Shown piece after piece: positions 1-7,461 of a stretch of 64,000 bases of DNA (its first letter is position 1; each line of letters starts with the position of its first letter). The position numbers and the translations under genes are program-made. This DNA is from Pseudonocardia sp. MH-G8 (GTDB lineage Bacteria; Actinomycetota; Actinomycetes; Mycobacteriales; Pseudonocardiaceae), in NCBI RefSeq assembly GCF_002262885.1, contig NZ_NKYF01000035.1, forward strand, positions 1 through 64,000, written 5' to 3'. The notes beneath the pieces were generated by a model. The model worked only from the letters and a program-made list of their open reading frames with translations, searched no databases and was not told the DNA's origin.

Positions 1-10
1 GACGACGTCG

Positions 11-80
11 TGTCGGGCAGATCCCATGACCGTCAGCGGGCAGCTTTCATGTCCGCCAGCGGGCAGCTTCGTGGCCGTCT
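11..80. repeat. Imperfect ~23-bp tandem repeat, three units
   Basis: The 13-mer CAGCGGGCAGCTT occurs at 34-46 and 57-69, a period of 23 bp. A weaker related unit (TGTCGGGCAGATCCCATGAC) lies at 11-30. The unit carries a CATG between copies. Function unknown. Confidence 0.5.
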
Positions 81-139
81 CCGGGAATTTTCTCGTGGCC
101 GCGGTCAACGCACCCCCGATACGGCTCATGCCCCTGACC

Positions 140-490
140 CGCTGATCAAGACCGTCGTCGAAAGGGGCTCGAGAACGGCACCACAGCCAGACGAGCCTCA
201 CCCGGCCGCGACGGACTCGTCCGGAACAGGCCTGGGCCAGGTCGGGGACGGCCACCCGGACGAACACAATATTCGTGGGTCGAGCCCAACCCAGCCACTC
301 TCGGCGCCGAGGTCGGGCTCGGCACCGGACCCACTGCGCGTCAGACCCGGGCGGAAGTGGGGCACGAAGTCCCGAGCCGGGAACGGCGCGCCCACCGCAA
401 CCCGCCCTACGACGCCGGAGTCGAGGTGCGCGCACCCCGTCCCCCGCTTCGCGCCGCGCACCCCGTCGACGAGTGGTGTCAGGGCAGAAG
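140..490 (+). repeat. Dispersed repeat family A, copy 1
   Basis: This stretch matches 56057-56450 on the same strand and, for about 250 bp, 55722-55975 on the opposite strand. It opens with GCTGATCAAGACCG. Shared blocks include ACGGCACCACAGCCAG, CCTGGGCCAGGTCGGG, CACAATATTCGTGG, GAGCCGGGAACGGCGCGCCC and the closing CGCGCACCCCGTCGACG. Differences are scattered substitutions and small indels with no conserved reading frame, so it is a non-coding repeat rather than a gene remnant I can name. Confidence 0.7.
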
Positions 491-550
491 GGGGCGCCGG
501 CCGAGGGCCGGTTGCTGCATGGCCGGTGAAGGTTCGTGGCCGCCGGCCGG

Positions 551-1453
551 TCAGCGCTTGCGCGGCAGCCGGACCAGGCCCTCCTGGACGGTGGTGGCCA
601 CGAGCCGGCCGTCCTGCGTGGTGAACTTGCCCGTCGCCAGCCCGCGCGAGCCGGAGGCGGTGGGCGAGTAGCAGGTGTAGAGCAGCCACTCGTCCGCGCG
701 GAAGGGGCGGTGGAACCACATCGCGTGGTCCAGGCTCGCCATCTGCAGGGACTCGCCTGCGAGGTCGTGGCGAGCGACGACCGAGCCCAGCAGCGTCATG
801 TCGCTGGCGTAGGTCAGCAGGCAGACGTGCAGGAGCTGGTCGTCGGGCAGCGAGCCGTCGGCGCGCATCCACACCCGCGACGGCTCGTCGGAGCCGCCGG
901 TGCGCGTGGAGGACCAGACGGGCTCGTCGACGAACCGCATGTCGATCGGTCGCGGGGCGCGGGCGTGCCAGCCCGCGTCGTCGCCGCGGGCGATCCGCTC
1001 GCTGATCGTCGGCAGCTCGTCGGGGGCAGGCACGTCCGTGGGCGCGGGTTCGCTGTGCTCCAGCCCGTCCTGGGGCTGCTGGAACGACGCCGAGAGCGAG
1101 AAGATCGCCTCACCGTGCTGGATCGCGAGGACCCGGCGCGTGGTGAACGAGCGCCCGTCGCGCACGCGCTCGGACTCGTACACGATCGGCACGCGGGGGT
1201 CGCCGGGCCGGATGAAGTAGGCGTGCAAGGAGTGGACGAGGCGGTCCTCGGGCACGGTGCGACCCGCGGCGACGAGGGCCTGGCCCGCCACCTGCCCGCC
1301 GAACACCCGCGTGGGGCTCTGCGGCGGGCTCACCCCGCGGAAGAGGTTGACCTCGAGCTGCTCGAGGTCGAGCAGCTGCACCAGCCCGTCCAGGACGGCC
1401 TGGCCGTGCGGGACGCCGTCGGATGCAGTCTCGGGAGCGGGCGGGCGGGTCAC
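551..1453 (-). CDS. tesB: Acyl-CoA thioesterase II
   Basis: TesB-type double hot-dog thioesterase of about 300 aa, which hydrolyses fatty acyl-CoA to free acid and CoA in the cytosol. The N-terminal hot-dog carries VFGGQVAGQAL (about 50-60) and HSLHAYFIRPGD (74-85). The C-terminal half has the catalytic-region sequences LLTYASD (211-217) and SLDHAMWFHRPF (239-250), and ends with the usual Q-E-G-L-V-R tail. Length is normal for the family. The GTG start is preceded by AGAGGA at good spacing. Its downstream side is the gene-free, repeat-bearing stretch at the window start. Confidence 0.93.
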   Translation of the reverse strand: MTRPPAPETASDGVPHGQAVLDGLVQLLDLEQLEVNLFRGVSPPQSPTRVFGGQVAGQALVAAGRTVPEDRLVHSLHAYFIRPGDPRVPIVYESERVRDGRSFTTRRVLAIQHGEAIFSLSASFQQPQDGLEHSEPAPTDVPAPDELPTISERIARGDDAGWHARAPRPIDMRFVDEPVWSSTRTGGSDEPSRVWMRADGSLPDDQLLHVCLLTYASDMTLLGSVVARHDLAGESLQMASLDHAMWFHRPFRADEWLLYTCYSPTASGSRGLATGKFTTQDGRLVATTVQEGLVRLPRKR

Positions 1454-1642
1454 CGCCGCATCCTCTCAGGACGTACTCGCCGCCTGGTCCGGCACCACCA
1501 CTGCCCCACGCCGCCGAGCGTGCCCGCGCGGTGATCGAGGGACGGGAAGACCCGACCGACGGTCATGGCCGCTCGCGTCCGCATGATCGTCGGTTGGGTG
1601 CAGGCGCGGCCGGATCCGGCCGTTCCCGCACCCGTTCGCCGA

Positions 1643-2128
1643 TCACGGACGTGCCTCCTCCTGCGCGCCGAACGCCCGCTGCTCCCCCGCGATCGCGCGC
1701 AGGTAGGCCACCACCGTGGCGCTGCCCTCGGCGCCCAACCCCTCCGCGACCCGGTCGAAGCGGGCAAGCAGCGGGCCGAGCTCCGTCAGGATGGCGTGCC
1801 GGCCCGATTCGGTGACCTCGACGACGACCCGGCGCCGATCGCGCGGGTGCGGCGCGCGCCGGACGTGCCCCGCGGCTTCGAGCCGGTCGACCAACTCGGT
1901 GGCCGAGGCCGAGCGCATTCCGAGCCGGTTCCCCAGCTCGACGGGGCCGAGAGGGTCCTCGGAATCGACGAGCAGGCTCATCGCGCGCACGTCGTTGTCG
2001 GGCAGTCCCAGCCGCCGGGCGAGCACGTGCCCCGCATCTTCGGCCGCGCGCATGACCTCCCACAGCGCCCAGGTCGGCTCCGCCGCCTGCCAGCGGCGGC
2101 GTTCCCTCGTCTCGGTCTCGTCGGCCAC
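1643..2128 (-). CDS. MarR-family transcriptional regulator
   Basis: A 161-aa winged-helix repressor. The central part shows the MarR fold: LSLLVDSEDPLGPVELGNRL, then a recognition helix with SASATELVDRLEAAGHVRR, followed by the wing DRRRVVVEVTESG. It is divergent from a P450 gene; the 51-bp gap holds a perfect 19-bp palindrome of the kind MarR dimers bind. I infer it represses itself and the P450 and responds to a small ligand, possibly a P450 substrate. The start is GTG; an ATG closer to the palindrome is out of frame. A TAGCAT box about 7 nt upstream suggests a leaderless or nearly leaderless transcript. Confidence 0.9.
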   Translation of the reverse strand: MADETETRERRRWQAAEPTWALWEVMRAAEDAGHVLARRLGLPDNDVRAMSLLVDSEDPLGPVELGNRLGMRSASATELVDRLEAAGHVRRAPHPRDRRRVVVEVTESGRHAILTELGPLLARFDRVAEGLGAEGSATVVAYLRAIAGEQRAFGAQEEARP

Positions 2129-2143
2129 CCGGCCATGCTACGG

Positions 2144-2162
2144 TAGCTAGGCAGCCTAGCTA
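2144..2162. promoter_or_regulatory. Perfect palindrome, probable MarR operator
   Basis: TAGCTAGGC - A - GCCTAGCTA: 9-bp arms around one base, between the divergent marR and P450 starts. The position overlaps where both promoters must lie, so binding would silence both genes. The link to this MarR protein is inference from position and symmetry. Confidence 0.75.
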
Positions 2163-2179
2163 TCTGAGGAGCCGCAGAA

Positions 2180-3316
2180 ATGTCCTCCGCACCACTCGCT
2201 CCCGTCGACCCCTTCGCCGTGGCCGTCCGCCCTCTCGACGAGCCCGGCAACGCCGCCACGCTGCGGGCGGCCGGGCCGATCGTCCAAGCCGAGGCGCCCG
2301 CAGGGGGACCGGTCTGGATCATCACGGAGGAAGCGCTCGCGCGGCAGGCCCTCGCCGACGATCGGCTGGTGAAGGACCCTGCCTGGGCGCCGCGCTCCTG
2401 GAACCGCTGGGCGGCGGGCCTCGAGCCCACGGCCGCGGAGCAGCTGTCACTCACCACGCTCGACGGGCCCGCGCACACCGCGCTGCGCCGGGCTCACACA
2501 CCGTTGCTCTCGGCGCGGCGCGTGCAGGGCTACGCAGGGCGCATCGGGTCCATCGCGCGCGAACTGCTCACGGCGCAGGCGCCCGGACCGGTCGACCTGA
2601 TGGACGAGTTCACCACCCGGTTCCCGCTCGCCGTGATCTGCGAGCTGCTCGGGGTGCCCGACGACCGCGTCGACCAGGCGATCGCGGCGTGCCGGCAGTT
2701 GAACGGCGAGGACCCCGCAGCGTTCGCGGCCGCGATGGCGGCCTTCTCGGAGCTGGCCGAGGCGGCGCTGGCGAGTGGCGACGGCATGGCGGTGGAGCTG
2801 CGCGAGCGCGTTCCCGAGGGGGTCGACGACCGGGAACTGCATTACCTGCTGTTCGGGCTGATCTTCGCCAGCCAGATCACCACGGACGCCGCGCTCGGGT
2901 TCCTGCTCGCCCGGGTGCTCGCCGACGGCCCGATCGGCGCGGACGCGATCGACGGCCTCGTCACCGACGGCCTGCGCCGCCACCCGCCCGCACCCTTCAC
3001 GCTGTGGCGGTTCACGCGCACCGCGCTCGAGCTGAGCGGGGTGCGGCTGCCGGAGCGCGCGCCGGTGCTCGTCGACATCGCGGTCATCAACACCGCTCCG
3101 GGTCCGGCCGGCGGGCCGGACCTGACGTTCGGTGCCGGGCCGCACTTCTGCGTGGGCGCGCAGCTCGCTCAGCTGGAGCTGCGCGCCGTGGCAGAGGTGC
3201 TGGTGACCGACTTCCCCCGGGCCCGATTGGCCGTCCCCTACGCCGACCTGCGACGGACCGACCGGGGCATGCAGGGCAGCAGGCTGACGGCACTGCCGGT
3301 GCTGCTGCGCGGCTGA
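2180..3316 (+). CDS. Cytochrome P450 with atypical I- and K-helix motifs
   Basis: A 378-aa soluble bacterial P450. The heme loop FGAGPHFCVGAQLAQLE (about 317-333) carries the proximal Cys at about 324. The I-helix reads LIFASQITTDAA where most P450s have (A/G)GxxT with an acid before the Thr; here the Gly and the acid are missing (ASQITT). The K-helix E-x-x-R is D-G-L-R. These changes are direct observations; they resemble P450s that do not run the standard O2-activation cycle, but the activity is unknown. GAGGAG precedes the ATG. No ferredoxin or reductase gene lies nearby. Expression is probably controlled by the divergent MarR. Confidence 0.88.
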   Translation: MSSAPLAPVDPFAVAVRPLDEPGNAATLRAAGPIVQAEAPAGGPVWIITEEALARQALADDRLVKDPAWAPRSWNRWAAGLEPTAAEQLSLTTLDGPAHTALRRAHTPLLSARRVQGYAGRIGSIARELLTAQAPGPVDLMDEFTTRFPLAVICELLGVPDDRVDQAIAACRQLNGEDPAAFAAAMAAFSELAEAALASGDGMAVELRERVPEGVDDRELHYLLFGLIFASQITTDAALGFLLARVLADGPIGADAIDGLVTDGLRRHPPAPFTLWRFTRTALELSGVRLPERAPVLVDIAVINTAPGPAGGPDLTFGAGPHFCVGAQLAQLELRAVAEVLVTDFPRARLAVPYADLRRTDRGMQGSRLTALPVLLRG

Positions 3317-3337
3317 CCCCCGCCGGCCCGCGATCGG

Positions 3338-4759
3338 TCAGGCGTGGTCCTCCTCACCCAGGCGGTGGACCCGGATGAGGTTGGTGGAGCCGACGGTGCC
3401 GGGAGGGGATCCGGCGACGATCACGACGAGGTCGCCGGGGTGGAAGCGGTCGATCGACAGCATCGCGTGGTCGACCTGGCGGACCATCGCGTCGGTGGAG
3501 TCGACGGAGTCGACGAGGAACGTCTCCACCCCCCAGCTCATCGAGAGCTGGCTGCGCACCTCGGCGGCCGGGGTGAACGCGAGCAGCGGCAGCCGGGTGT
3601 GCAGGCGGGCGAGCCGCCGCACGGTGTCGCCGGACTGCGTGAACGCCACCAGCGCGCGGGCGGAGAGCCGCTCGCCGATGTCGCGTGCGGCGTAGGACAG
3701 CACACCGCGCTTGGTGCGCGGCACGTGGTTGAGCGGCGGGACGGCCACCGACCCGTCCTCGACGGCCTCGATGATCTGGGCCATCGTGCTGACCGACTTG
3801 ATCGGGTACCGGCCCACGCTGGTCTCGCCGGACAGCATCACGCAGTCGGCGCCGTCCAGCACGGCGTTTGCGACGTCGGACGCCTCCGCCCGCGTGGGGC
3901 GGGAGTTGGAGATCATCGACTCGAGCATCTGGGTGGCGACGATGACCGGCTTGGCGTTCTCGCGCGCGATCTGGATGGCGCGCTTCTGCACCAGCGGAAC
4001 GTGCTCCAGCGGCAGCTCGACGCCGAGGTCGCCGCGGGCGACCATCACGCCGTCGAACGCGAGGACGATGGCCTCGAGGTTGTCGACCGCCTCGGGCTTC
4101 TCCAACTTGGCGATGACCGGCAGCCGTCCGCCGCGACTGTCCATGATCTTGTGGACGATGTCGATGTCGGCCGGGCTGCGCACGAACGACAGCGCGACCG
4201 TGTCGACGCGCAGGTCGAGGGCGAACTCGAGGTCGGAGCAGTCCTTGTCGGTCAGCGCCGGCACCGAGACGTTCATCCCGGGCAGGGAGAGGCCCTTGTT
4301 GTCGCTCACGGGGCCGCCCTCGGTGACGCGGCAGACGACGTCGAGACCGTCGACGCCGACGACACGCAGGCCGACCTTCCCGTCGTCGACGAGCAGCCGG
4401 TCGTCGGGCCGCGCGTCGTTGGCGAGCCCGGCGTAGGTGGTGGAGACGCGGTCGTGGGTGCCTGCGACATCCTCGACGGTGATCCGCACCTCCTCCCCGG
4501 TGTGCCACTCGACGGGGCCCGTGGCGAAGCGGCCCAGCCGGATCTTGGGGCCCTGGAGGTCGCCCATGATGCCGACGGCACGGCCCTCGGAATCGGCGGC
4601 GTTGCGGACCATCTCGTACACGCGCTTGTGGTCGTCGCGGTTGCCGTGGCTGAAGTTCAGGCGGGCGACGTCCATGCCTGCCTGCACGAGCTCGCGGATA
4701 CGGTCCGGCGATGCGGTCGCGGGACCGATGGTGCAGACGATCTTGGTACGTCGGCTCAC
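3338..4759 (-). CDS. pyk: Pyruvate kinase
   Basis: A 473-aa enzyme converting phosphoenolpyruvate and ADP to pyruvate and ATP, the last step of glycolysis. It begins RRTKIVCTIGPAT, has MVARGDLGVELPLEHVP (the catalytic-site and metal region) and the signature around MLESMISNSRPTRAEASDVA followed by DGADCVMLSGET. Full length, including the C-terminal allosteric domain. GTG start. A TAGACT -10-like box (4767-4772) sits 7 nt before the GTG with no Shine-Dalgarno, suggesting a leaderless message. It converges with the P450 gene, with 21 bp between stops. Confidence 0.97.
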   Translation of the reverse strand: MSRRTKIVCTIGPATASPDRIRELVQAGMDVARLNFSHGNRDDHKRVYEMVRNAADSEGRAVGIMGDLQGPKIRLGRFATGPVEWHTGEEVRITVEDVAGTHDRVSTTYAGLANDARPDDRLLVDDGKVGLRVVGVDGLDVVCRVTEGGPVSDNKGLSLPGMNVSVPALTDKDCSDLEFALDLRVDTVALSFVRSPADIDIVHKIMDSRGGRLPVIAKLEKPEAVDNLEAIVLAFDGVMVARGDLGVELPLEHVPLVQKRAIQIARENAKPVIVATQMLESMISNSRPTRAEASDVANAVLDGADCVMLSGETSVGRYPIKSVSTMAQIIEAVEDGSVAVPPLNHVPRTKRGVLSYAARDIGERLSARALVAFTQSGDTVRRLARLHTRLPLLAFTPAAEVRSQLSMSWGVETFLVDSVDSTDAMVRQVDHAMLSIDRFHPGDLVVIVAGSPPGTVGSTNLIRVHRLGEEDHA

Positions 4760-4766
4760 GCGAGGC

Positions 4767-4772
4767 AGTCTA
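4767..4772 (-). promoter_or_regulatory. Possible pyk -10 box (leaderless)
   Basis: TAGACT read on the minus strand, placing transcription start at about the pyk GTG. No good -35 is visible 17-18 bp upstream, so support is weak. Confidence 0.3.
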
Positions 4773-4858
4773 GCGCGGCTACTGAAACGATCAGGTTGAG
4801 GTTTGCCTTAAATCTCGCATCGATGACGCCAACCCCCGGTGGGCAGCGGGTGAATCCG

Positions 4859-5494
4859 CTACCGCCGCGGTAGCTCGCTGGGCCCCACGTGGTCGGCGAG
4901 CCACTCGACGAGCGGCCGCAGCGCCCGCCACGTCCGCGCCACGCGCTCCTGCGCCCCCGGCTCGTGCAGCACGTCGTCGGGTTCCCAGCCGCGCCAGGCG
5001 TAGAGGCCCTTGTGTCGCAGCAGGTCGATGCGGGGGTGGTCGGCGTCGTACCCGCGCGGGCGGGTGCGCAGGGTCTCCCCCGCCAGGCTCAGCCCGTCGG
5101 CGCTGAGCGCGGCGAGCCGCTTCTCCAGGTCGCTGCCGCGGCGCTCGTCGTCGACGACCGCGCGGTACCGGGTGACCTGGTCGGGTGCCATCCGGTAGTA
5201 CCCGCCCGCGGCCATCAGCCCGTCGGCGCCGACCTCCACGTAGAACGGCCCCGCGGTGGCCCCGCAGTGGGTCTTGTACGGGGTCTTGTCGTGGGAGAAG
5301 CGGACGTCGCGATAGGGCCGGAAGACCTTCCCGGGGCCGAACTCGGGCTCCAGCGCGGCGAGCAGCGCCAGCATCGGTGCGCGAACGTCGGCCTCGTAGA
5401 CCGCACGCTGGTCGGTCCAGTAGGCCTTGGAGTTGTCGGCGATGAGCCCGTCGTAGAACTCGACGGCGCCGTCACCGAAGCCGGTGAACGTCAC
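4859..5494 (-). CDS. DUF2461 family protein
   Basis: A 211-aa protein of the DUF2461 family (TIGR02453 type). It starts VTFTGFGDGAVEFYDGL and contains AYWTDQRAVYEADVRAPM, FRPYRDVRFSHDKTPYKTH and GGYYRMAPDQVTRYR, the blocks that define the family. Biochemical function is unknown. Its GTG overlaps the lgt stop as GTGA, so it is probably translated with lgt. A far longer frame runs upstream in this phase but reads through lgt out of frame and is not real. Confidence 0.88.
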   Translation of the reverse strand: MTFTGFGDGAVEFYDGLIADNSKAYWTDQRAVYEADVRAPMLALLAALEPEFGPGKVFRPYRDVRFSHDKTPYKTHCGATAGPFYVEVGADGLMAAGGYYRMAPDQVTRYRAVVDDERRGSDLEKRLAALSADGLSLAGETLRTRPRGYDADHPRIDLLRHKGLYAWRGWEPDDVLHEPGAQERVARTWRALRPLVEWLADHVGPSELPRR

Positions 5495-6480
5495 GTGCTG
5501 CGGTCTCCCGAGGGCGGGCGGTGCGCGCCGGCATCGGCCTCGGCGGGCTCTTCCGGCTCGCTGTCCCCCGTGCCGGACGGGGCGGGCTCGGGCGCCGCCG
5601 CCTTCTCGTCGGCGGGCGGCTCGAGCACTTCCCGCGGCTTGCGAACCAGCGCGATGTAGAGCACCGCACCCACGAACACGACCACGGAGACCACGACGTT
5701 GATGCGGATGTCGCCGAAGACGCGGGTGGCGTAGTCGGTGCGCATCTGCTCGATGAAGAACCTGCCGGCCGTGTAGCCCGCGACGTAGACGGCGAACGCG
5801 CGGCCGTGGCCCAGCCGGAACCGGCGGTCGGCCCAGACCACCAACCCGGCGACGGCGAGGTTCCACAGCAGCTCGTACAGGAACGTGGGGTGCACGACCT
5901 CGAGGGGCGTGTGGTTCACCGCGACGCCGCCGAGCGCGTCCGCCAGCCCGGTGTCCGGGTCGACCCGCTCGTAGATCTCCAGGCCCCACGGCAGCGTGGT
6001 GGGGGCGCCGTACAGCTCCTGGTTGAACCAGTTGCCCAGCCGCCCGATCGCCTGGGCCACCACGATCCCGGGCGCCACGGCGTCGGCGAAGGCTCCCAGC
6101 GGTACCCCGCGGCGCCGGCAGCCGATCCACGCGCCGACCGCGCCGAGCGCGACCGCGCCCCAGATCCCCAGGCCCCCCTGCCAGATCCGCAGCGCCCCCC
6201 ACGGGTCGCCGCCGGGGCCGAAGTAGGTCTGCCAGTCGGTGAGCACGTGGTAGAGCCGGCCGCCGACCAGGCCGAACGGCACCGCGAACACCGCGACGTC
6301 GGTGACCGTGCCCGGTTGCCCGCCGCGCGCGGTGAACCGCCGCTCGCCCCAGAGCACCGCCACGATGATTCCGGCGATGATGCAGAGCGCGTAGGCCCGG
6401 ATCGGGATGGGCCCGAGCATCCAGACACCGCGGTCCGGACTCGGGATGTTCGCCAGCACGGTGACGACGGCAGGACTCAC
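5491..6480 (-). CDS. lgt: Prolipoprotein diacylglyceryl transferase
   Basis: A 329-aa integral membrane enzyme that moves diacylglycerol from phosphatidylglycerol to the lipobox Cys of prelipoproteins, the first step of lipoprotein maturation. The signature GRLGNWFNQELYG and several hydrophobic segments (YALCIIAGIIVAVLWG, VFAVPFGLVGGRLYH, VVVSVVVFVGAVLYIALV) are present. The C-terminal 50 residues are a charged Glu/Pro/Ala tail beyond the core, as in other actinobacterial Lgt proteins. GTG start. It follows trpA after a 150-bp gap filled by a repeat-C hairpin. The partner signal peptidase lspA is at 57-58 kb in this same window. Confidence 0.96.
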   Translation of the reverse strand: MSPAVVTVLANIPSPDRGVWMLGPIPIRAYALCIIAGIIVAVLWGERRFTARGGQPGTVTDVAVFAVPFGLVGGRLYHVLTDWQTYFGPGGDPWGALRIWQGGLGIWGAVALGAVGAWIGCRRRGVPLGAFADAVAPGIVVAQAIGRLGNWFNQELYGAPTTLPWGLEIYERVDPDTGLADALGGVAVNHTPLEVVHPTFLYELLWNLAVAGLVVWADRRFRLGHGRAFAVYVAGYTAGRFFIEQMRTDYATRVFGDIRINVVVSVVVFVGAVLYIALVRKPREVLEPPADEKAAAPEPAPSGTGDSEPEEPAEADAGAHRPPSGDRST

Positions 6481-6523
6481 GACGCCACGGTAGCGCCACC
6501 TCCGCGCGAGGACGGGGGCGGTC

Positions 6524-6600
6524 GACCCCGACTCGCCCGCATTCAGACCCCGACTCGCGGGGAAACCCCGCGAGTCGGGGTCTCGACGTCGGCGAGTCGC
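6524..6600. repeat. Repeat family C, copy 1 (18-bp perfect stem)
   Basis: Arms AGACCCCGACTCGCGGGG (6545-6562) and its exact complement (6566-6583) flank an AAA loop; half-sites GACCCCGACTCGCCC (6523-6537) and GGCGAGTCGCGCCC lie outside. It sits between the trpA stop and the lgt start. As RNA it would be a very strong hairpin and could attenuate or end trp transcription, but there is no U-tract, and three other copies sit in unrelated gaps, so I class it as a dispersed repeat. Confidence 0.8.
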
Positions 6601-6627
6601 GCCCTCGGTGCGGGCGGGCCGGAGGCG

Positions 6628-7461
6628 TCAGGCGGGAGCGGCGATCCGCCGGACGCCCTCCGCGAGCTCGCCGGCGAGCCGGCGCACCCCGTCCGCACCG
6701 GCGGCCTCGGCCGCCGCCACGAACGCCGACCCGACGATCACACCGTCGGCGTACCCGGCGATCTCGGCGGCCTGGTCGCCCGAGCGCACCCCGATCCCGA
6801 CGCCGAGCGGCAGGTCGGTGTGGGCGCGGCAACGGGCCACGAGGGCCGGGGCGGCGCTCGCGACGGCGTCCCGCGCCCCGGTGACGCCCATCGTCGACGT
6901 GGCGTAGAGGAAGCCGCGGGTGGCCTCGGCCGTGGCCGCGATGCGCTCCTCGGTGGAGGACGGGGCGACCAGGAAGATGCGATCCAGACCGTGCGCGTCG
7001 GAGGCGGCGAGCCACTCGTCGGCCTCGTCGGGGATCAGGTCCGGCGTGATCAGGCCGAGCCCGCCGGCCGCGGCGAGGTCGCGGGCGAACGCGTCGACGC
7101 CGTAGTGCAGCACCGGGTTGAAGTAGGTCATCACGACCGCCCGGCCGCCCGCGGCGCTGACCCGCTCGACGACCGAGAACACGTCGCGCAGCCGGAACCC
7201 GGCACGGAGCGCGGTGTCGGCGGCGGCCTGGACCGTGGGCCCGTCCATCACGGGGTCCGAGTACGGGATACCGACCTCGAGCAGGTCGCAGCCGCCCTCG
7301 CTCATCGCGGTGAGCAGCTCCACCGAGCCGTCGACGGTCGGGTAGCCGGCGGGCAGGTAGCCGACGAGCGCACCCCGACCCTCCGCCTTCGCGGACGCGA
7401 AGATCTCCTGCACGCCACCCATCGCACGCTGTGCTGATGGTCCGCTCGCGAGCTCGCTCAC
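6628..7461 (-). CDS. trpA: Tryptophan synthase alpha chain
   Basis: A TIM-barrel subunit that cleaves indole-3-glycerol phosphate to indole and glyceraldehyde 3-phosphate. The catalytic region LLEVGIPYSDPVMDGPTVQ is present. I choose the GTG that overlaps the trpB stop (GTGA): it has GGAGGAG six bases upstream, whereas the ATG at 7422 has no ribosome binding site. This gives 277 aa, with the first 13 residues (VSELASGPSAQRA) encoded by a copy of repeat D; the conserved protein starts at MGGVQEIF. Whether those residues matter is unknown. Confidence 0.95.
   Translation of the reverse strand: MSELASGPSAQRAMGGVQEIFASAKAEGRGALVGYLPAGYPTVDGSVELLTAMSEGGCDLLEVGIPYSDPVMDGPTVQAAADTALRAGFRLRDVFSVVERVSAAGGRAVVMTYFNPVLHYGVDAFARDLAAAGGLGLITPDLIPDEADEWLAASDAHGLDRIFLVAPSSTEERIAATAEATRGFLYATSTMGVTGARDAVASAAPALVARCRAHTDLPLGVGIGVRSGDQAAEIAGYADGVIVGSAFVAAAEAAGADGVRRLAGELAEGVRRIAAPA
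7429..7461 (-). repeat. Repeat family D, copy 1 at the trpB/trpA junction
   Basis: On the minus strand this reads GTGAGCGAGC, then GCGAGCGGACCATCAGCACAG. The same unit with a 2-base indel lies at 21411-21445 between hisC and hisB. In both cases its first bases GTGA contain both a start codon and the upstream stop. Confidence 0.75.

Larger units (their letters stand above)
1..550. other. Gene-free stretch at window start, carrying repeats
   Basis: I see no credible gene here. The open frames crossing it have low-complexity Arg/Pro/Gly-rich translations without domains. It contains a short tandem repeat (11-80) and copy 1 of repeat family A (140-490), so it looks like an accumulation site for intergenic repeats downstream of the thioesterase gene on the minus strand. 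A gene could enter from the left of the window, but no frame reads convincingly. Confidence 0.6.

Noticed and set aside
10..624. A 204-aa plus-strand frame at the window start
   Set aside because: Low-complexity Pro/Arg/Gly sequence spanning a repeat and running into tesB antisense.
3344..4873. A 509-aa plus-strand frame opposite pyk
   Set aside because: Antisense to a clear pyruvate kinase; the translation has no domain.
6545..6583. Simple intrinsic terminator of the trp operon
   Set aside because: The stem is strong but there is no U-tract, and the same element occurs in unrelated gaps, so I list it as repeat C.
4859..7015. A 718-aa minus-strand frame
   Set aside because: Only its last 211 codons (DUF2461) read as protein; the rest is antiphase to lgt and trpA with Arg/Gly-rich junk.
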